Positions 34,956-43,855 of a stretch of DNA of 64,000 nt are shown piece by piece (the first letter of the stretch is position 1; the number at the start of each line of letters is the position of its first letter). A program made the position numbers and the translations under genes. The notes under the pieces are model-generated. The model searched no databases and was not told where the DNA came from. It saw only the letters and a program-made list of their open reading frames with translations. This DNA is from CATOSP01 sp965204715 (GTDB taxonomy: Bacteria > Chloroflexota > Dehalococcoidia > Lucifugimonadales > UBA3495), in the NCBI GenBank assembly GCA_965204715.1, contig OZ242009.1, positions 3,782,001 to 3,846,000 on the forward strand. Reading direction: 5' to 3'.

Positions 34956-35283
34956 AGCGGCCCTGTGTGGATGTTTACCCTGTCTTCGAAGCGGAGTTGG
35001 CGGGTCAGTCCCGTTCCCGGCGTCCGCTCGGGTGAAGTGCTTGGCTGCGGTCTATTTACTGTCGAGAAAACAATTTCTTTGGGCGCCAGTTGGCATTTGT
35101 TGCGCAAAGCCGCAATGCCCATAAATTTCAAACTGAATGACATAATAACTCATACAAGAGAGGACCTTAAACGCCAATTGCATCATACGTCTGATGGTGT
35201 AAGATTCCCTTGGCTTTTTGTGCCCGGAACGCCAGCGGCAGGCCCTCGTGTCTGTGCCCTCGTGTTTGTAAGGAGACTGACCC
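34956..35283. other. Intergenic region before the RND pump gene
   Basis: This 328-base stretch holds the brnTA promoter side and the 5' region of the RND gene. No gene, RNA or strong promoter is recognised. The part from 35040 to 35170 is AT-richer than its surroundings, and AAGGAG precedes the RND start. Confidence 0.4.
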
Positions 35284-38200
35284 TTGAGCTTCCTGACCGG
35301 CCTCGCCCTGCGGCGTCCCGCGGTGACGATGATGGTCATCGTCCTCGTGATCATCGGGGGCGTGGTCAGCTACCAGCGATTGCAGCGTGAGCTGTTCCCG
35401 GAGCTGGAGTTCCCCAACATCTTCGTCGTGGCCTCCTATCCCTCGGCCAGTCCCGAGGCGGTGGCCCGCGACGTCACCGGCCCAATTGAAGACGCCATCA
35501 TCGGCATGACGGGGCTGACGGAGATCAGGTCCGAGTCCTCCGAGAACCGTTCCACGGTGGTCGCCACCTTCCAGTTCGGCCAGGATATGGAGGAGATAGA
35601 GCGGACCATCGAGGGGAATCTGAACGGCGTGGACTTCCCCCCGACGGTCCCGGACCCCTACGTGAGCCGCATCACCGCCGACACCTTCCCGGTGATGCGG
35701 CTCGGCGTCCTGGGCGACCGGGACATCCCATCCCTGCAGCGGGTGGTGGACGACCTGGTCCTCCCGCCCATCGACCGGGTGGACGGCGTATTCTCGACGA
35801 CGGTCATCGGACGGTCCGAAGAACGTATCCACGTATCCGTTGACCCCCAACGGCTGGACGAACTGGGAATGTCAATCAACCAGGTGGCCGGCGCAATCAG
35901 GGACAATAACAGCAGCTTCCCCGCAGGGAGCATTGACGGGGCCGAAAAGTCCTTTCCGGTGCGGACTTCCCACGAGATCGGGGCCCTGGATGACCTGGAA
36001 AACCTGGTGGTAGGTTTCGAGCAGGTCGAGGGCGGCCGGCGCGGACAGCGCCCCGTGCTGCTGTCCCAGGTGGCCCAGGTGGAGCTTGGCACCGCCAAAG
36101 CCGCGTCCATCTCCCGCATCAACGGCAAGCCCAGCCTGTCCATCATCGTGATCAAGGAACCCGACGCCAACACTGTGGACGTCACCGAGGCGGCGCTGGC
36201 GGGCATATCCGGCATCCCCGGACTGCCCGAAGACGTGCGGATCGTCACCCTGACCAACGACGGCCCCGAAGTCCGGGAGTCCCTCGGCTCCCTGCTGAAC
36301 GAGGGCCTGTGGGGCCTGGTGTTCGCCGTCTCCGTCGTGTTCCTGTTCCTGCTCAACGTCCGGCCCACCCTGCTCAGGGGGCTGTCCATCACCATCCGGC
36401 CCACCCTGATTATCGGCCTGTCCATACCGTTGAGCATCCTGACCGCGGTGATAATCATGTACCTCGCGGGAATCAACCTCAACTTCATGAGCCTGGCCGG
36501 GCTGGCGATAGCCGTGGGGCGCGTGGTTGACGACAGCATCGTGGTGCTGGAGAACATCTACCGGCACATACAGGCCGGGGAGGACCGGATGACGGCGGCG
36601 GTGGAAGGCGCCAGGGAGGTGGGGGCCGCCATCGTGTCGTCCACCCTGACCACGGTGGTCGTGTTCATACCCCTGGCGTTTATCCAGGGGCTGGTCGGCA
36701 CATTCTTCACCCCGTTCGCCCTGACCGTGAGCTTCGCCCTGCTGGCCTCGACCCTGGTGGCGCTGACGGCCGTCCCGGCCCTGGGGCTGCTGCTCCTGCG
36801 CCGCGGAGATTTCGGGCAGGACGACCCGGCCCCGGACCGGGACACCCTCATGGTGCGGGTATACATGCCGATGCTGCGCTGGGCCCTGGCCCACAAGCTC
36901 CTCGCCATACTGATAGCCGCCGCCGTTACCGGGGCCAGCCTCGGTCTCACCAGGGTAATCCCCGTCACCCTGTTCCCCAGCGAAGCCCCGGAGTTCCTGA
37001 CGGTCGGCGCGGAGATGCCCACCGGGACGCCGCCTGGGAGGATGTTCGATCTGGTCCTGGAAATCGAAGGCGTCCTGGAGGACTTCCGCAGCCGGGGGAT
37101 CGTGGACAACTACCAGTCCTCCATATTCGGCGCGCAACTGGAACTCGACGCCAGCAGGACCAACGTCGCCGATTTCCTCGTAACCCTGCCCGCGGATACC
37201 CCGCCCGACGTGGAGGAGCAGGTCCGCGCCGCCATGCCCGAGGCCGAGGGTCTGACCCTCACCGTGTCCGGGATTGAGGCCGGTCCGCCGGAAGGCGAGT
37301 TGCAGGTCACGGTCACCGGTCCGAACTACTCGGACATCGCGGCCTACGCCAGGCGGTTGGAAGCCGAGATCAGGAGCATGGACCATGTGGTCAACGTCTC
37401 CAACAACGCTTCGGAGGCCAGGGACGAGGTGGTGGTCCGCATCGATCCCCGGCGGGCCGGGCAATACGGCATATCCGCAGCCTCCGGAGGCTCGCAGGTC
37501 AACCGCTACCTGGTGGGCCAGGCCGTCACCGAGGTCGAACTGGACGGGGTGACAATGGACGTGGTGGTGCGGGGAGACCCCGGCGATGCGGACGACATAG
37601 AGAAGCTGAAGGAGCTGCCCCTGTTTTCATCAGCGCCAGGCCAGGCTGGAGTGGTCAAGCTGGGGGCAATCAGCGACATCGCGGTCGAGGAAACCCCCGT
37701 GACCATCTCCCACTACAACGGAGACCGCTCGGCCACCATAACGGGAACCATCACCACCGACGACGCCGGGGCAGTGGGCCGGGAGCTCCAGCGCCGCATC
37801 GACGCCCTGGAAAGGCCCCCAGGCGTCGAGGTCAACACAGGCGGCATCTTCGACCAGATCGCGGAGGGGTTCGCCGACGTATTCCAGGCCATTGCCATAG
37901 GAATAGCCCTGGTCTACCTGGTGATGGTCGCCAGCCTTGGCTCCCTGAGAAGCCCCTTCGTCATAGTAATGAGCCTCCCCCTGGCCCTGGCGGGCGCGCT
38001 GACGGCCCTGTTCCTCACCGGGCGGACCCTCAGCCTCTCCGCAATGATGGGCCTTCTCCTCCTCATCGGGGTGGTGGTCACCAACGCCATCGTCCTGATC
38101 GTATTCGTGGAGCAGCTCAGGGAACGGGGAACGGCGACGGTCTACGAAGCGCTCATTGAAGGAAGCAGGGTCAGGCTGAGACCGATCTTGATGACCGCCT

Positions 38201-38403
38201 TCACCACCACATTCGCGCTGCTGCCCCTGGCGGCCTTCGGCGGGCAAGACGGCGGGATCATCGGGGCGGAACTGGCCACGGTGGTCATCGGCGGGCTGGT
38301 AAGCTCCACGTTCCTTACGCTGATCGTGGTGCCGGTGGTCTATACCATAGTGCATGAGAGCATACCGTCCCTGCTCCGCTCGATCCGGCGGATGCTGCCG
38401 TGA
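35284..38403 (+). CDS. RND-family efflux pump inner-membrane transporter (AcrB-like)
   Basis: The 1039-residue protein has the RND layout: one N-terminal membrane segment (AVTMMVIVLVIIGGVVSYQR), a large porter domain, five segments from about residue 335 including the family helix with VGRVVDDSIVVLENIYRH, a second porter domain, and six further segments (AIGIALVYLVMVASLGS to the C-terminus). In the TM4 helix the proton-relay acidic pair is present (VVDDS). It pumps hydrophobic compounds using the proton gradient. The start is TTG 35284, preceded by AGGAG. The adaptor gene follows 113 nt downstream. No outer-membrane TolC-type gene is nearby, which is consistent with a lineage lacking a classical outer membrane. 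Confidence 0.9.
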   Translation: MSFLTGLALRRPAVTMMVIVLVIIGGVVSYQRLQRELFPELEFPNIFVVASYPSASPEAVARDVTGPIEDAIIGMTGLTEIRSESSENRSTVVATFQFGQDMEEIERTIEGNLNGVDFPPTVPDPYVSRITADTFPVMRLGVLGDRDIPSLQRVVDDLVLPPIDRVDGVFSTTVIGRSEERIHVSVDPQRLDELGMSINQVAGAIRDNNSSFPAGSIDGAEKSFPVRTSHEIGALDDLENLVVGFEQVEGGRRGQRPVLLSQVAQVELGTAKAASISRINGKPSLSIIVIKEPDANTVDVTEAALAGISGIPGLPEDVRIVTLTNDGPEVRESLGSLLNEGLWGLVFAVSVVFLFLLNVRPTLLRGLSITIRPTLIIGLSIPLSILTAVIIMYLAGINLNFMSLAGLAIAVGRVVDDSIVVLENIYRHIQAGEDRMTAAVEGAREVGAAIVSSTLTTVVVFIPLAFIQGLVGTFFTPFALTVSFALLASTLVALTAVPALGLLLLRRGDFGQDDPAPDRDTLMVRVYMPMLRWALAHKLLAILIAAAVTGASLGLTRVIPVTLFPSEAPEFLTVGAEMPTGTPPGRMFDLVLEIEGVLEDFRSRGIVDNYQSSIFGAQLELDASRTNVADFLVTLPADTPPDVEEQVRAAMPEAEGLTLTVSGIEAGPPEGELQVTVTGPNYSDIAAYARRLEAEIRSMDHVVNVSNNASEARDEVVVRIDPRRAGQYGISAASGGSQVNRYLVGQAVTEVELDGVTMDVVVRGDPGDADDIEKLKELPLFSSAPGQAGVVKLGAISDIAVEETPVTISHYNGDRSATITGTITTDDAGAVGRELQRRIDALERPPGVEVNTGGIFDQIAEGFADVFQAIAIGIALVYLVMVASLGSLRSPFVIVMSLPLALAGALTALFLTGRTLSLSAMMGLLLLIGVVVTNAIVLIVFVEQLRERGTATVYEALIEGSRVRLRPILMTAFTTTFALLPLAAFGGQDGGIIGAELATVVIGGLVSSTFLTLIVVPVVYTIVHESIPSLLRSIRRMLP

Positions 38404-38516
38404 GCCGGTCCCGGAGGGGCGGCGGCCGCGGCAGGGAACGAGGAGTGACCGTGTGCAGTCTCAGCAATGGAAATGAACCCTGAGAGTAGACTGTGGTTAC
38501 GGCGTTTAGGGGAACA

Positions 38517-41060
38517 ATGAAGGCTCGCAGACCTTTGGCCCTGCTGCTGTATCCGGCTGCGGTCCTGGCCGTTGCGGCGGCGGTCTGGGCCACCCTGGGA
38601 GCGGTGCGCGGCCCGGAAACCGCGCCCGGAAAGCCTGCAACGGCCGCGCCGCCGGTCAGCGCTCAGCCGGCCCAGGTTGAGGCAACCGGAAGGATCGTGT
38701 TTCCCGTGGCCGCGGACCTGAAGTTCGAGACGGGCGGCACGGTTGGCGAGGTGCTGGCGCAGAGGGGGCAGAGGGTCCGGAAGGGAGAAGCGCTGGCCAG
38801 GCTGGACGCCGCAACCCTGGCCAGGCTGAAAGCGGAGGCCGCCCTTGCGGACGTGAACGTCACCCGGGCCAGGGAGGCCCTGGATACCCTGGATGACGGG
38901 AGTCCCGCGGAAGTGGTCCGGGCCGAGGCAGATGCGGCCCGGGCCAGGGTCGCCCTGGACAACGCGCGTGAGAGCCTGGACAAGCTGGTGAACCCCGAAG
39001 ACGTTGCCGTTGCCGCCGCCGGGACCGCCGTGGCCCGCGCCCGTCTCGCCCTGAAAGCTGCGGACGATGACCTGGCCGACCTGGAGCGGGACCACGCCGG
39101 ACGGGTCTCCCGGGCGGTCCAGGCCCTGGCGTCCGCCAGGGTCACGCTGGAACAGGCCTGGGACGTCCTGGCCGGCCTGGACCTGGGCCACGCCGGCCGC
39201 CTGGCAAGGGCGATGCAGACCCGGGCCCAGGCGGAGCTGGCGGCGGACCAGGCACGGGACATCCTCGGTGATTTTGAGCTGCACTACGACAGGGACCTGG
39301 CCGGCGTCAGCCAGGCGGCGGCGGCGGCTGACCTGGCGCTGGAAGCGGCGGAGGACGCCCTGGCCGACTTCCTGATCGACCATTCCCGGAGGCTTGCCCA
39401 GGCCAGGGATGACCGGAGCAATGCGGAGTTGGCCCTTGAGCGCGCAAAGACGGCATTGGCGGACTTCGACCCCCGGCACGCGCAAAGACTGGCTGCGGCG
39501 CTGGCGGCCAGGGCGAAAGCGGACGCCGGCCTGGACAGGGCCGGGGACCGCCTGGCCAATTTCGGCCTGGACTACGATGAGGTCCTGGCCGCGGCCCGGT
39601 TGGCCCACAGCGTGGCCAAGAACGAACTGGACGGCGCGAATGACGCGGTCAGCCGGTTTCTGTACTCCGGCGGACGGGAACTGCCCTTCGATGAGGAATA
39701 CCTTGAAGACCTGCGCGTGCTGAGGGCCGCGGCGGCCCAGAAGCTGGCCAATTTCAACACCGCCAAAGAGCGCCTTGAAGATGTGGAGAAGGGCCCGGAC
39801 TCTCTGCTCAGGTCCGAATTGGAGTCAGCGGTGGAGCTGGCCCGCGCCAGCCTGGAAATCGCCGTAAAGGACGTGGACACGCTCCAGCGGGGACAGGGGA
39901 CTATCGAGGCCCGCCAGTTGAGCACCGCCGTCGCCGTGGCGGAAACCGGATTGGTCAAAGTTTCCAGGGTCGTAGAGCGGCTGGAAGATGGGCCGGACCC
40001 GGCGGAGAAGGCGAGACTGGAGGCCGCGGCGGCGCTGGCCCGGGCGACGGCAGCCGAGGCCGGTCGAAGGCTGGATGATCTGGAGCGGGGGCCGGACGCG
40101 CTGCTCCGGGCCAAGCTGGAAGCGGACGTGGCCGCTGCTCAGGCGGCCCTGGCAACAGCGGACAGGTCCCTGGAGTTGATTTCAGACCAGTCCCAGGACT
40201 CGGGAAAGCTTGCCGGCCTGGCCGGCGTGGCGTCCGCGGATGAGGCGGTCAGGGGGCTGGCGGACGGGGCCCTGGGACAGGCCGGCCGGCTCAGAGCCGC
40301 CGGCGGCGAGGCCGGAGACGCCCTGGACGCGGGCGCAGACCCCTGGGAGGTGGCGCTGCGGGTTTCGCAGGTGGACGGCGCCCTGGTCAGCCTGGACCAG
40401 GCCCGCGACGCCCTGGCCGGTCTGGGAGACGGGGCAGACCCGCTGGACCGCGCCTTGCTGGAGAGCCAGGCCGCCCTGGCCAGGGCCAACGTGGACAAGG
40501 CTGTCGAGGACCTGGAGGATATGACGGCCAACATAGACCCGCTCCTCGTTGCGGCCGCCGCCAGGGAGGTAAGCCTGGCGGAGGCCGAGCTGTCCGATGC
40601 GGAAACGAGGCTGGAGGCCGCCCGCGGCCGGGTGGCGCCGGACATGGAGCGGCGCCGGGCGGACCTCGCCGTTGCGGAACAGGCGGCAGCCGACGCCCGC
40701 AGCGGCCTGGAGGGCGGCGTCATCACCGCCCCGTTTGACGGGGTGGTGTTCCTGGTAAACGCAGAATCGGACGACGCAGTGAGCCGGGACTCTCTCATCG
40801 TCCGCCTGGTTGACGCCTCCGTTCTGGAAGTGGAGGCCCAGGTGGACGGCGCTGAAGTCTCAATGGTCCAACCCGGCGCAAAGGCCACCGTGGTCCTCGA
40901 CCGGATGCCGGACCCTCCCCTGAACGGCATCGTGACCGCGGTATCGGAGAAGCCCAGGACAGAGCGGGGCGTATTGACATACCCGGTCAGGATCAGGGCG
41001 GATGCGCCCCCGGAACTGGATCTGACGCTGACCGGCGCGTCGGTATTCATCAACCGCTGA
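38517..41060 (+). CDS. HlyD-type adaptor with an exceptionally long coiled coil
   Basis: A membrane anchor (PLALLLYPAAVLAVAAAVWA) is followed by a lipoyl/barrel-sandwich half motif (KFETGGTVGEVLAQRGQRV then RKGEALARLD). About 620 residues of Ala/Leu/Asp-rich helix follow, and then the returning half motif (ITAPFDGVVFLVNAESDDAV) and a beta-barrel domain (VEAQVDGAEVSMVQPGAKAT). Ordinary RND/ABC adaptors are about 350-450 residues; this one is 847. The helix contains recurring units with ALxxA...L(A/G)(D/N)F or LxxLxxGxDP. It should bridge the RND pump to the cell exterior. ATG 38517 has AGGGGAAC upstream. Because the pump is directly upstream, the pair is one efflux operon. Confidence 0.85.
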   Translation: MKARRPLALLLYPAAVLAVAAAVWATLGAVRGPETAPGKPATAAPPVSAQPAQVEATGRIVFPVAADLKFETGGTVGEVLAQRGQRVRKGEALARLDAATLARLKAEAALADVNVTRAREALDTLDDGSPAEVVRAEADAARARVALDNARESLDKLVNPEDVAVAAAGTAVARARLALKAADDDLADLERDHAGRVSRAVQALASARVTLEQAWDVLAGLDLGHAGRLARAMQTRAQAELAADQARDILGDFELHYDRDLAGVSQAAAAADLALEAAEDALADFLIDHSRRLAQARDDRSNAELALERAKTALADFDPRHAQRLAAALAARAKADAGLDRAGDRLANFGLDYDEVLAAARLAHSVAKNELDGANDAVSRFLYSGGRELPFDEEYLEDLRVLRAAAAQKLANFNTAKERLEDVEKGPDSLLRSELESAVELARASLEIAVKDVDTLQRGQGTIEARQLSTAVAVAETGLVKVSRVVERLEDGPDPAEKARLEAAAALARATAAEAGRRLDDLERGPDALLRAKLEADVAAAQAALATADRSLELISDQSQDSGKLAGLAGVASADEAVRGLADGALGQAGRLRAAGGEAGDALDAGADPWEVALRVSQVDGALVSLDQARDALAGLGDGADPLDRALLESQAALARANVDKAVEDLEDMTANIDPLLVAAAAREVSLAEAELSDAETRLEAARGRVAPDMERRRADLAVAEQAAADARSGLEGGVITAPFDGVVFLVNAESDDAVSRDSLIVRLVDASVLEVEAQVDGAEVSMVQPGAKATVVLDRMPDPPLNGIVTAVSEKPRTERGVLTYPVRIRADAPPELDLTLTGASVFINR

Positions 41061-41072
41061 GAAGAAGTATTC

Positions 41073-41786
41073 TTAGATGCAGACCAAACATCTGGCATCA
41101 AGACCCAATTCATGCGCCAGACATCCCTCGTCGTCCTCCATCAGACATTCGCCGCCAGCGAGTTTTATGAAATTGCCATAGTCAAGCCGGTTCGCCTTAC
41201 CGGTTTCCTCATCGAACTCGCGGGTTCTGAAGACGGCAACGTAGAATAGGGCAATGTCCGCCGGCGTCGAAACGGTTCCGGCTGTGGCCGTCAGCAACTG
41301 ATAGCCAACGCCGGCGAATCTGGACTCACACGGTCCATTGGTATCTGCAAAGTACCATGAGAGCAGGTCCGTCACTCTTTCGGCGGCTTTTGAACGCGGA
41401 TTACTGCTGAGGGTCTCGAGGGCATCTTGATACCGTTCGCACACAGTCTCTGACCCGAAAGATTCATCAACCTTGGCTTCGACACCCACGAACAGGCTCT
41501 CCCCCGAGACGGCCCGACCGGAAATTCCAATGTCCAGACGGGCCGGCCCTCCTTACCGGTCAAACCTTGCTGCATATTCCGGCGTGCCCTGCTCCAGCCT
41601 GACCGGCCGCGACAACACGGAGGATATGCGTGACTCCAGATGCGCAGCGCCGTTCCGGTTCACTATGAAATCAGCCAGAGAATATGCACTGTGTCCAGAC
41701 CTCCAGTGAGAGCTTCTTACGGATTCACTCCACCGCTCCAGAGTCGCTATGTCGTTGCCCCTGGAATCATGGACTTTCAAGGCCAT
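41073..41786 (-). pseudogene. DUF6946-like (restriction-endonuclease-fold) protein with an in-frame TAA
   Basis: One frame from ATG 41786 to 41073 is interrupted once by TAA at 41555-41553. Before it reads HWRSGHSAYSLADFIVNRNG and EYAARFDR; after it reads GGPARLDIGISGRAVSGES, then LFVGVEAKVDESFGSETVCE. The pattern HSAYSLA ... D(I/L) ... VEAKVDE(S/P)FG is that of DUF6946-like proteins, in which D...E-x-K forms a nuclease-type site. The TAA falls where relatives would probably have Tyr (RFDRYG), a one-base change from TAT or TAC. It is convergent with the adaptor gene. Possible remnant of a defence gene; the family name is tentative. Confidence 0.5.
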
Positions 41787-41853
41787 CGCAACTTAGCAAT
41801 CCTTTCAGACACCTCCGCGGAGTGTCCGCAGATGATGTCCTTGTTGCCCGTGT

Positions 41854-41903
41854 GGCTCAATTCCAACTTGTAATTTTTGGCTCATTTCTAACCTGTAATT
41901 GAC
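41854..41903. repeat. Two tandem 25-bp repeats, possible insertion-sequence end
   Basis: GGCTCAATTCCAACTTGTAA plus five bases (41854-41878) is followed directly by GGCTCATTTCTAACCTGTAA plus five bases (41879-41903); 19 of 25 positions match. Repeated TGTAATT-type blocks like these are found at the ends of IS21-type elements as transposase sites. No transposase accompanies them, so this would be a solo end. Confidence 0.4.
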
Positions 41904-42005
41904 AGGGGTCACCGGCAGACATACCCCGGCCGGCGGGAACCGGCCCCGGGGAAGGGCGCAGGGAGGGCAAACAGCCAAAGACCCCCAGGGCATGTCAGAA
42001 GGCCG

Positions 42006-42034
42006 TTGACATGCGAACATGAGTTCTCTACCAT
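42006..42034 (+). promoter_or_regulatory. SOS promoter with LexA-type box in the spacer
   Basis: A perfect -35 TTGACA (42006-42011) is followed by a 17-base spacer and a -10 TACCAT (42029-42034). Inside the spacer lies GAAC-ATGA-GTTC (42015-42026), a perfect inverted repeat matching the GAAC-N4-GTTC LexA box known from Gram-positive bacteria and also reported for green non-sulfur bacteria. A repressor there would block RNA polymerase directly. Transcription would start near 42041, about 57 bases before the first gene of the mutagenesis operon. Confidence 0.82.
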
Positions 42035-42097
42035 CCTCCGGCGCCGCCCGGCAGCGCCAACCCGGGCGGACGACACCGGAACGGACCAGGATGGAGA

Positions 42098-42394
42098 ATG
42101 GACACAGCCAACGGAAGCAACGCCCCGGGAACCAGGCTGCCCAGCCAGCGGCTCAACACCCGGCAGGCCAGCATACTGGCCTTCATACAGGACTACACGG
42201 CACGACAGCCTTACCCGCCCATCCTGCGGGAGACCGCGGAGGGCTGCAACCTCAGCGGCAGCCCGGTCGCGTCCTGCAGCCTCCGGTTCCTGGACCGGAA
42301 GAAATGCCTCACCCCGCTCCCGGGAGCCGCCCGCGGCATAGTCCTGACCCCGCAGGGCCGGTCCTGGTCCCCCGCCCCGGAGGACGGGAGGTGA
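42098..42394 (+). CDS. Stand-alone LexA-type winged-helix protein
   Basis: The 98-residue protein matches the LexA N-terminal DNA-binding domain: LNTRQASILAFIQDYTARQP, YPPILRETAEGCNLSGSPVA, then SLRFLDRKKCLTPLPGAARG. It ends there, without the Ala-Gly cleavage site or the Ser-Lys peptidase domain of LexA, so RecA cannot trigger its self-cleavage. It occupies the position that ImuA or full-length LexA holds in imuA-imuB-dnaE2 cassettes elsewhere. Its stop overlaps the next start (GTGA), so it is translationally coupled to imuB. It may act as a local regulator, a competitor at SOS boxes or an adaptor; no function is proven. The recognition helix differs from typical LexA. Confidence 0.75.
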   Translation: MDTANGSNAPGTRLPSQRLNTRQASILAFIQDYTARQPYPPILRETAEGCNLSGSPVASCSLRFLDRKKCLTPLPGAARGIVLTPQGRSWSPAPEDGR

Positions 42395-43836
42395 GGATCG
42401 CCTGCGTGCTGGTCACCCACCTCCGGGCCAGGGTCGAGATGCGAAGGCGGCCCCAACTGGCGGACCAGGCCGCCCTCATTGTCGACCGGTCCCGGGGCAG
42501 GCCCATAGTCGCCGACCGCTTTCCCGCCGCCTCCAGGGCGGCCGCCGGAATGACCCTGGAACAGGCCCTGTCCCGCCAGGCCGGCGGGATCGTGCTGGAA
42601 GCGGACGAATCCGCCTACCGGCGGGCGTTCGGCCGGGTGCTCGCCTCCCTGCAGGGAGTCAGCGACCGGGTGGAGGGGGAGGAGCTGGGCACCGCCTACG
42701 TGGGGCTGGACGGGCTGGAAGCCCTGTACGGCGGCGAGGCGCGGCTGGTAACGAACCTGCTGAACGCGGTCCCCCAGCACCTGGAACCCCGGGCCGGTGT
42801 GGGAGACGGCAAGTTTCCGGCCTACGTCGCTGCCCGGAGCAGCAGACCACTGGGGGCGGTCATGGTCCCCAAGGACGCGGCAGGCTTCCTCGCGCCCCAG
42901 CCTGCCGACCTGCTGCCCCTTCCTCTCAAAGTCAGGGATGAACTGCGCCGCTTCGGCTTGCACACCCTGGGAGACCTGGCGGCCATGAAGGTCGAGACCT
43001 TCACCGAACGCTTCGGACCGGAGGGCCGCCGGGCGTGGGACCTGGCCCAGGGAGTTGACCCAACTCCCCTAGTCCCCCTGAAGCACGAGGAGTCCGTCTC
43101 CGAACACACGGCCCTCCCATTCGTCTCAAGCTCGGCGGAGCTGCTCCTGGCGGCAACGGACACCCTGCTGAGAAGGGCATACGCGAGACCGGGGATGCGG
43201 GGCCGGTACGCAGGCGGGGCGGAGCTGGAGTGCGTCCTCTACAGGGTACAGCCCTGGCACAAGGATTTCCGCTTCAGGCAGCCCATGGGAGACTGGCAAG
43301 GGGCATCCCGCATCATCCGGGGGCAACTGGAATCAGACCTTCCCCCGGCCCCGGTGGAGGAGGTCACGCTATTCCTCACGGGACTCACCGGGGAATCGGG
43401 AGTGCAACTGAGCCTGCTGGCGGACCTGCGGGGAGACCAGGAGCGCCGACTGGCCGAGGCAGAGCGGCAGCTCCAGGCCCGGACGGGCGGCAGGCCCGCC
43501 CTGCACCGGGTGGTCCAGGTAGCCCCCTGGCATCCCGCGCCGGAGATGAGGGCCGTTCAGGTGCCCATCGACGCCGCGGGGGAGTCCGGGATGAGACCGC
43601 TGGCGCGGCCCACCCCGGTAATGGTGCGGGAGAGCGCGGACGGGAGACCGGAGGCAGTGTGCCTGGAAGAGAAGTGGCGCCGGGTGGTCCGCATCGACGA
43701 CCTCTGGTGCTTCGACCTGTGGTGGATGCCCGAACCCCTGACCCGGACCTACTACCGGGCGGGTAGGGAAGACGGAGGGGAGGTGACCCTGTTCCTGGAC
43801 CAGCGGTCCGGCCGCTGGTTCCGGCAGAACTCCTAG
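42391..43836 (+). CDS. imuB: ImuB-like Y-family DNA polymerase homologue, catalytically degenerate
   Basis: The 481-residue product from GTG 42391 follows the Y-family fold: N-terminal strand RIACVLVTHLRARVEMRRRP, a second palm segment (TAYVGLDGLEALYGGE) and an HhH thumb region (LRRFGLHTLGDLAAMKVETF). The active-site acids of DinB-type polymerases (DMDxFF and SxDE) are absent: VLVTHL and YVGLDG stand in their place. This is the known condition of ImuB, which links DnaE2 to the sliding clamp rather than polymerising DNA. The C-terminus contains WCFDLWWMPEPLTRTYYR and WFRQNS, typical of ImuB. It overlaps the LexA-like gene by four bases and lies 19 nt before dnaE2. Confidence 0.85.
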   Translation: MRIACVLVTHLRARVEMRRRPQLADQAALIVDRSRGRPIVADRFPAASRAAAGMTLEQALSRQAGGIVLEADESAYRRAFGRVLASLQGVSDRVEGEELGTAYVGLDGLEALYGGEARLVTNLLNAVPQHLEPRAGVGDGKFPAYVAARSSRPLGAVMVPKDAAGFLAPQPADLLPLPLKVRDELRRFGLHTLGDLAAMKVETFTERFGPEGRRAWDLAQGVDPTPLVPLKHEESVSEHTALPFVSSSAELLLAATDTLLRRAYARPGMRGRYAGGAELECVLYRVQPWHKDFRFRQPMGDWQGASRIIRGQLESDLPPAPVEEVTLFLTGLTGESGVQLSLLADLRGDQERRLAEAERQLQARTGGRPALHRVVQVAPWHPAPEMRAVQVPIDAAGESGMRPLARPTPVMVRESADGRPEAVCLEEKWRRVVRIDDLWCFDLWWMPEPLTRTYYRAGREDGGEVTLFLDQRSGRWFRQNS

Positions 43837-43855
43837 ACCCGCGGCGGCTCCCCCC

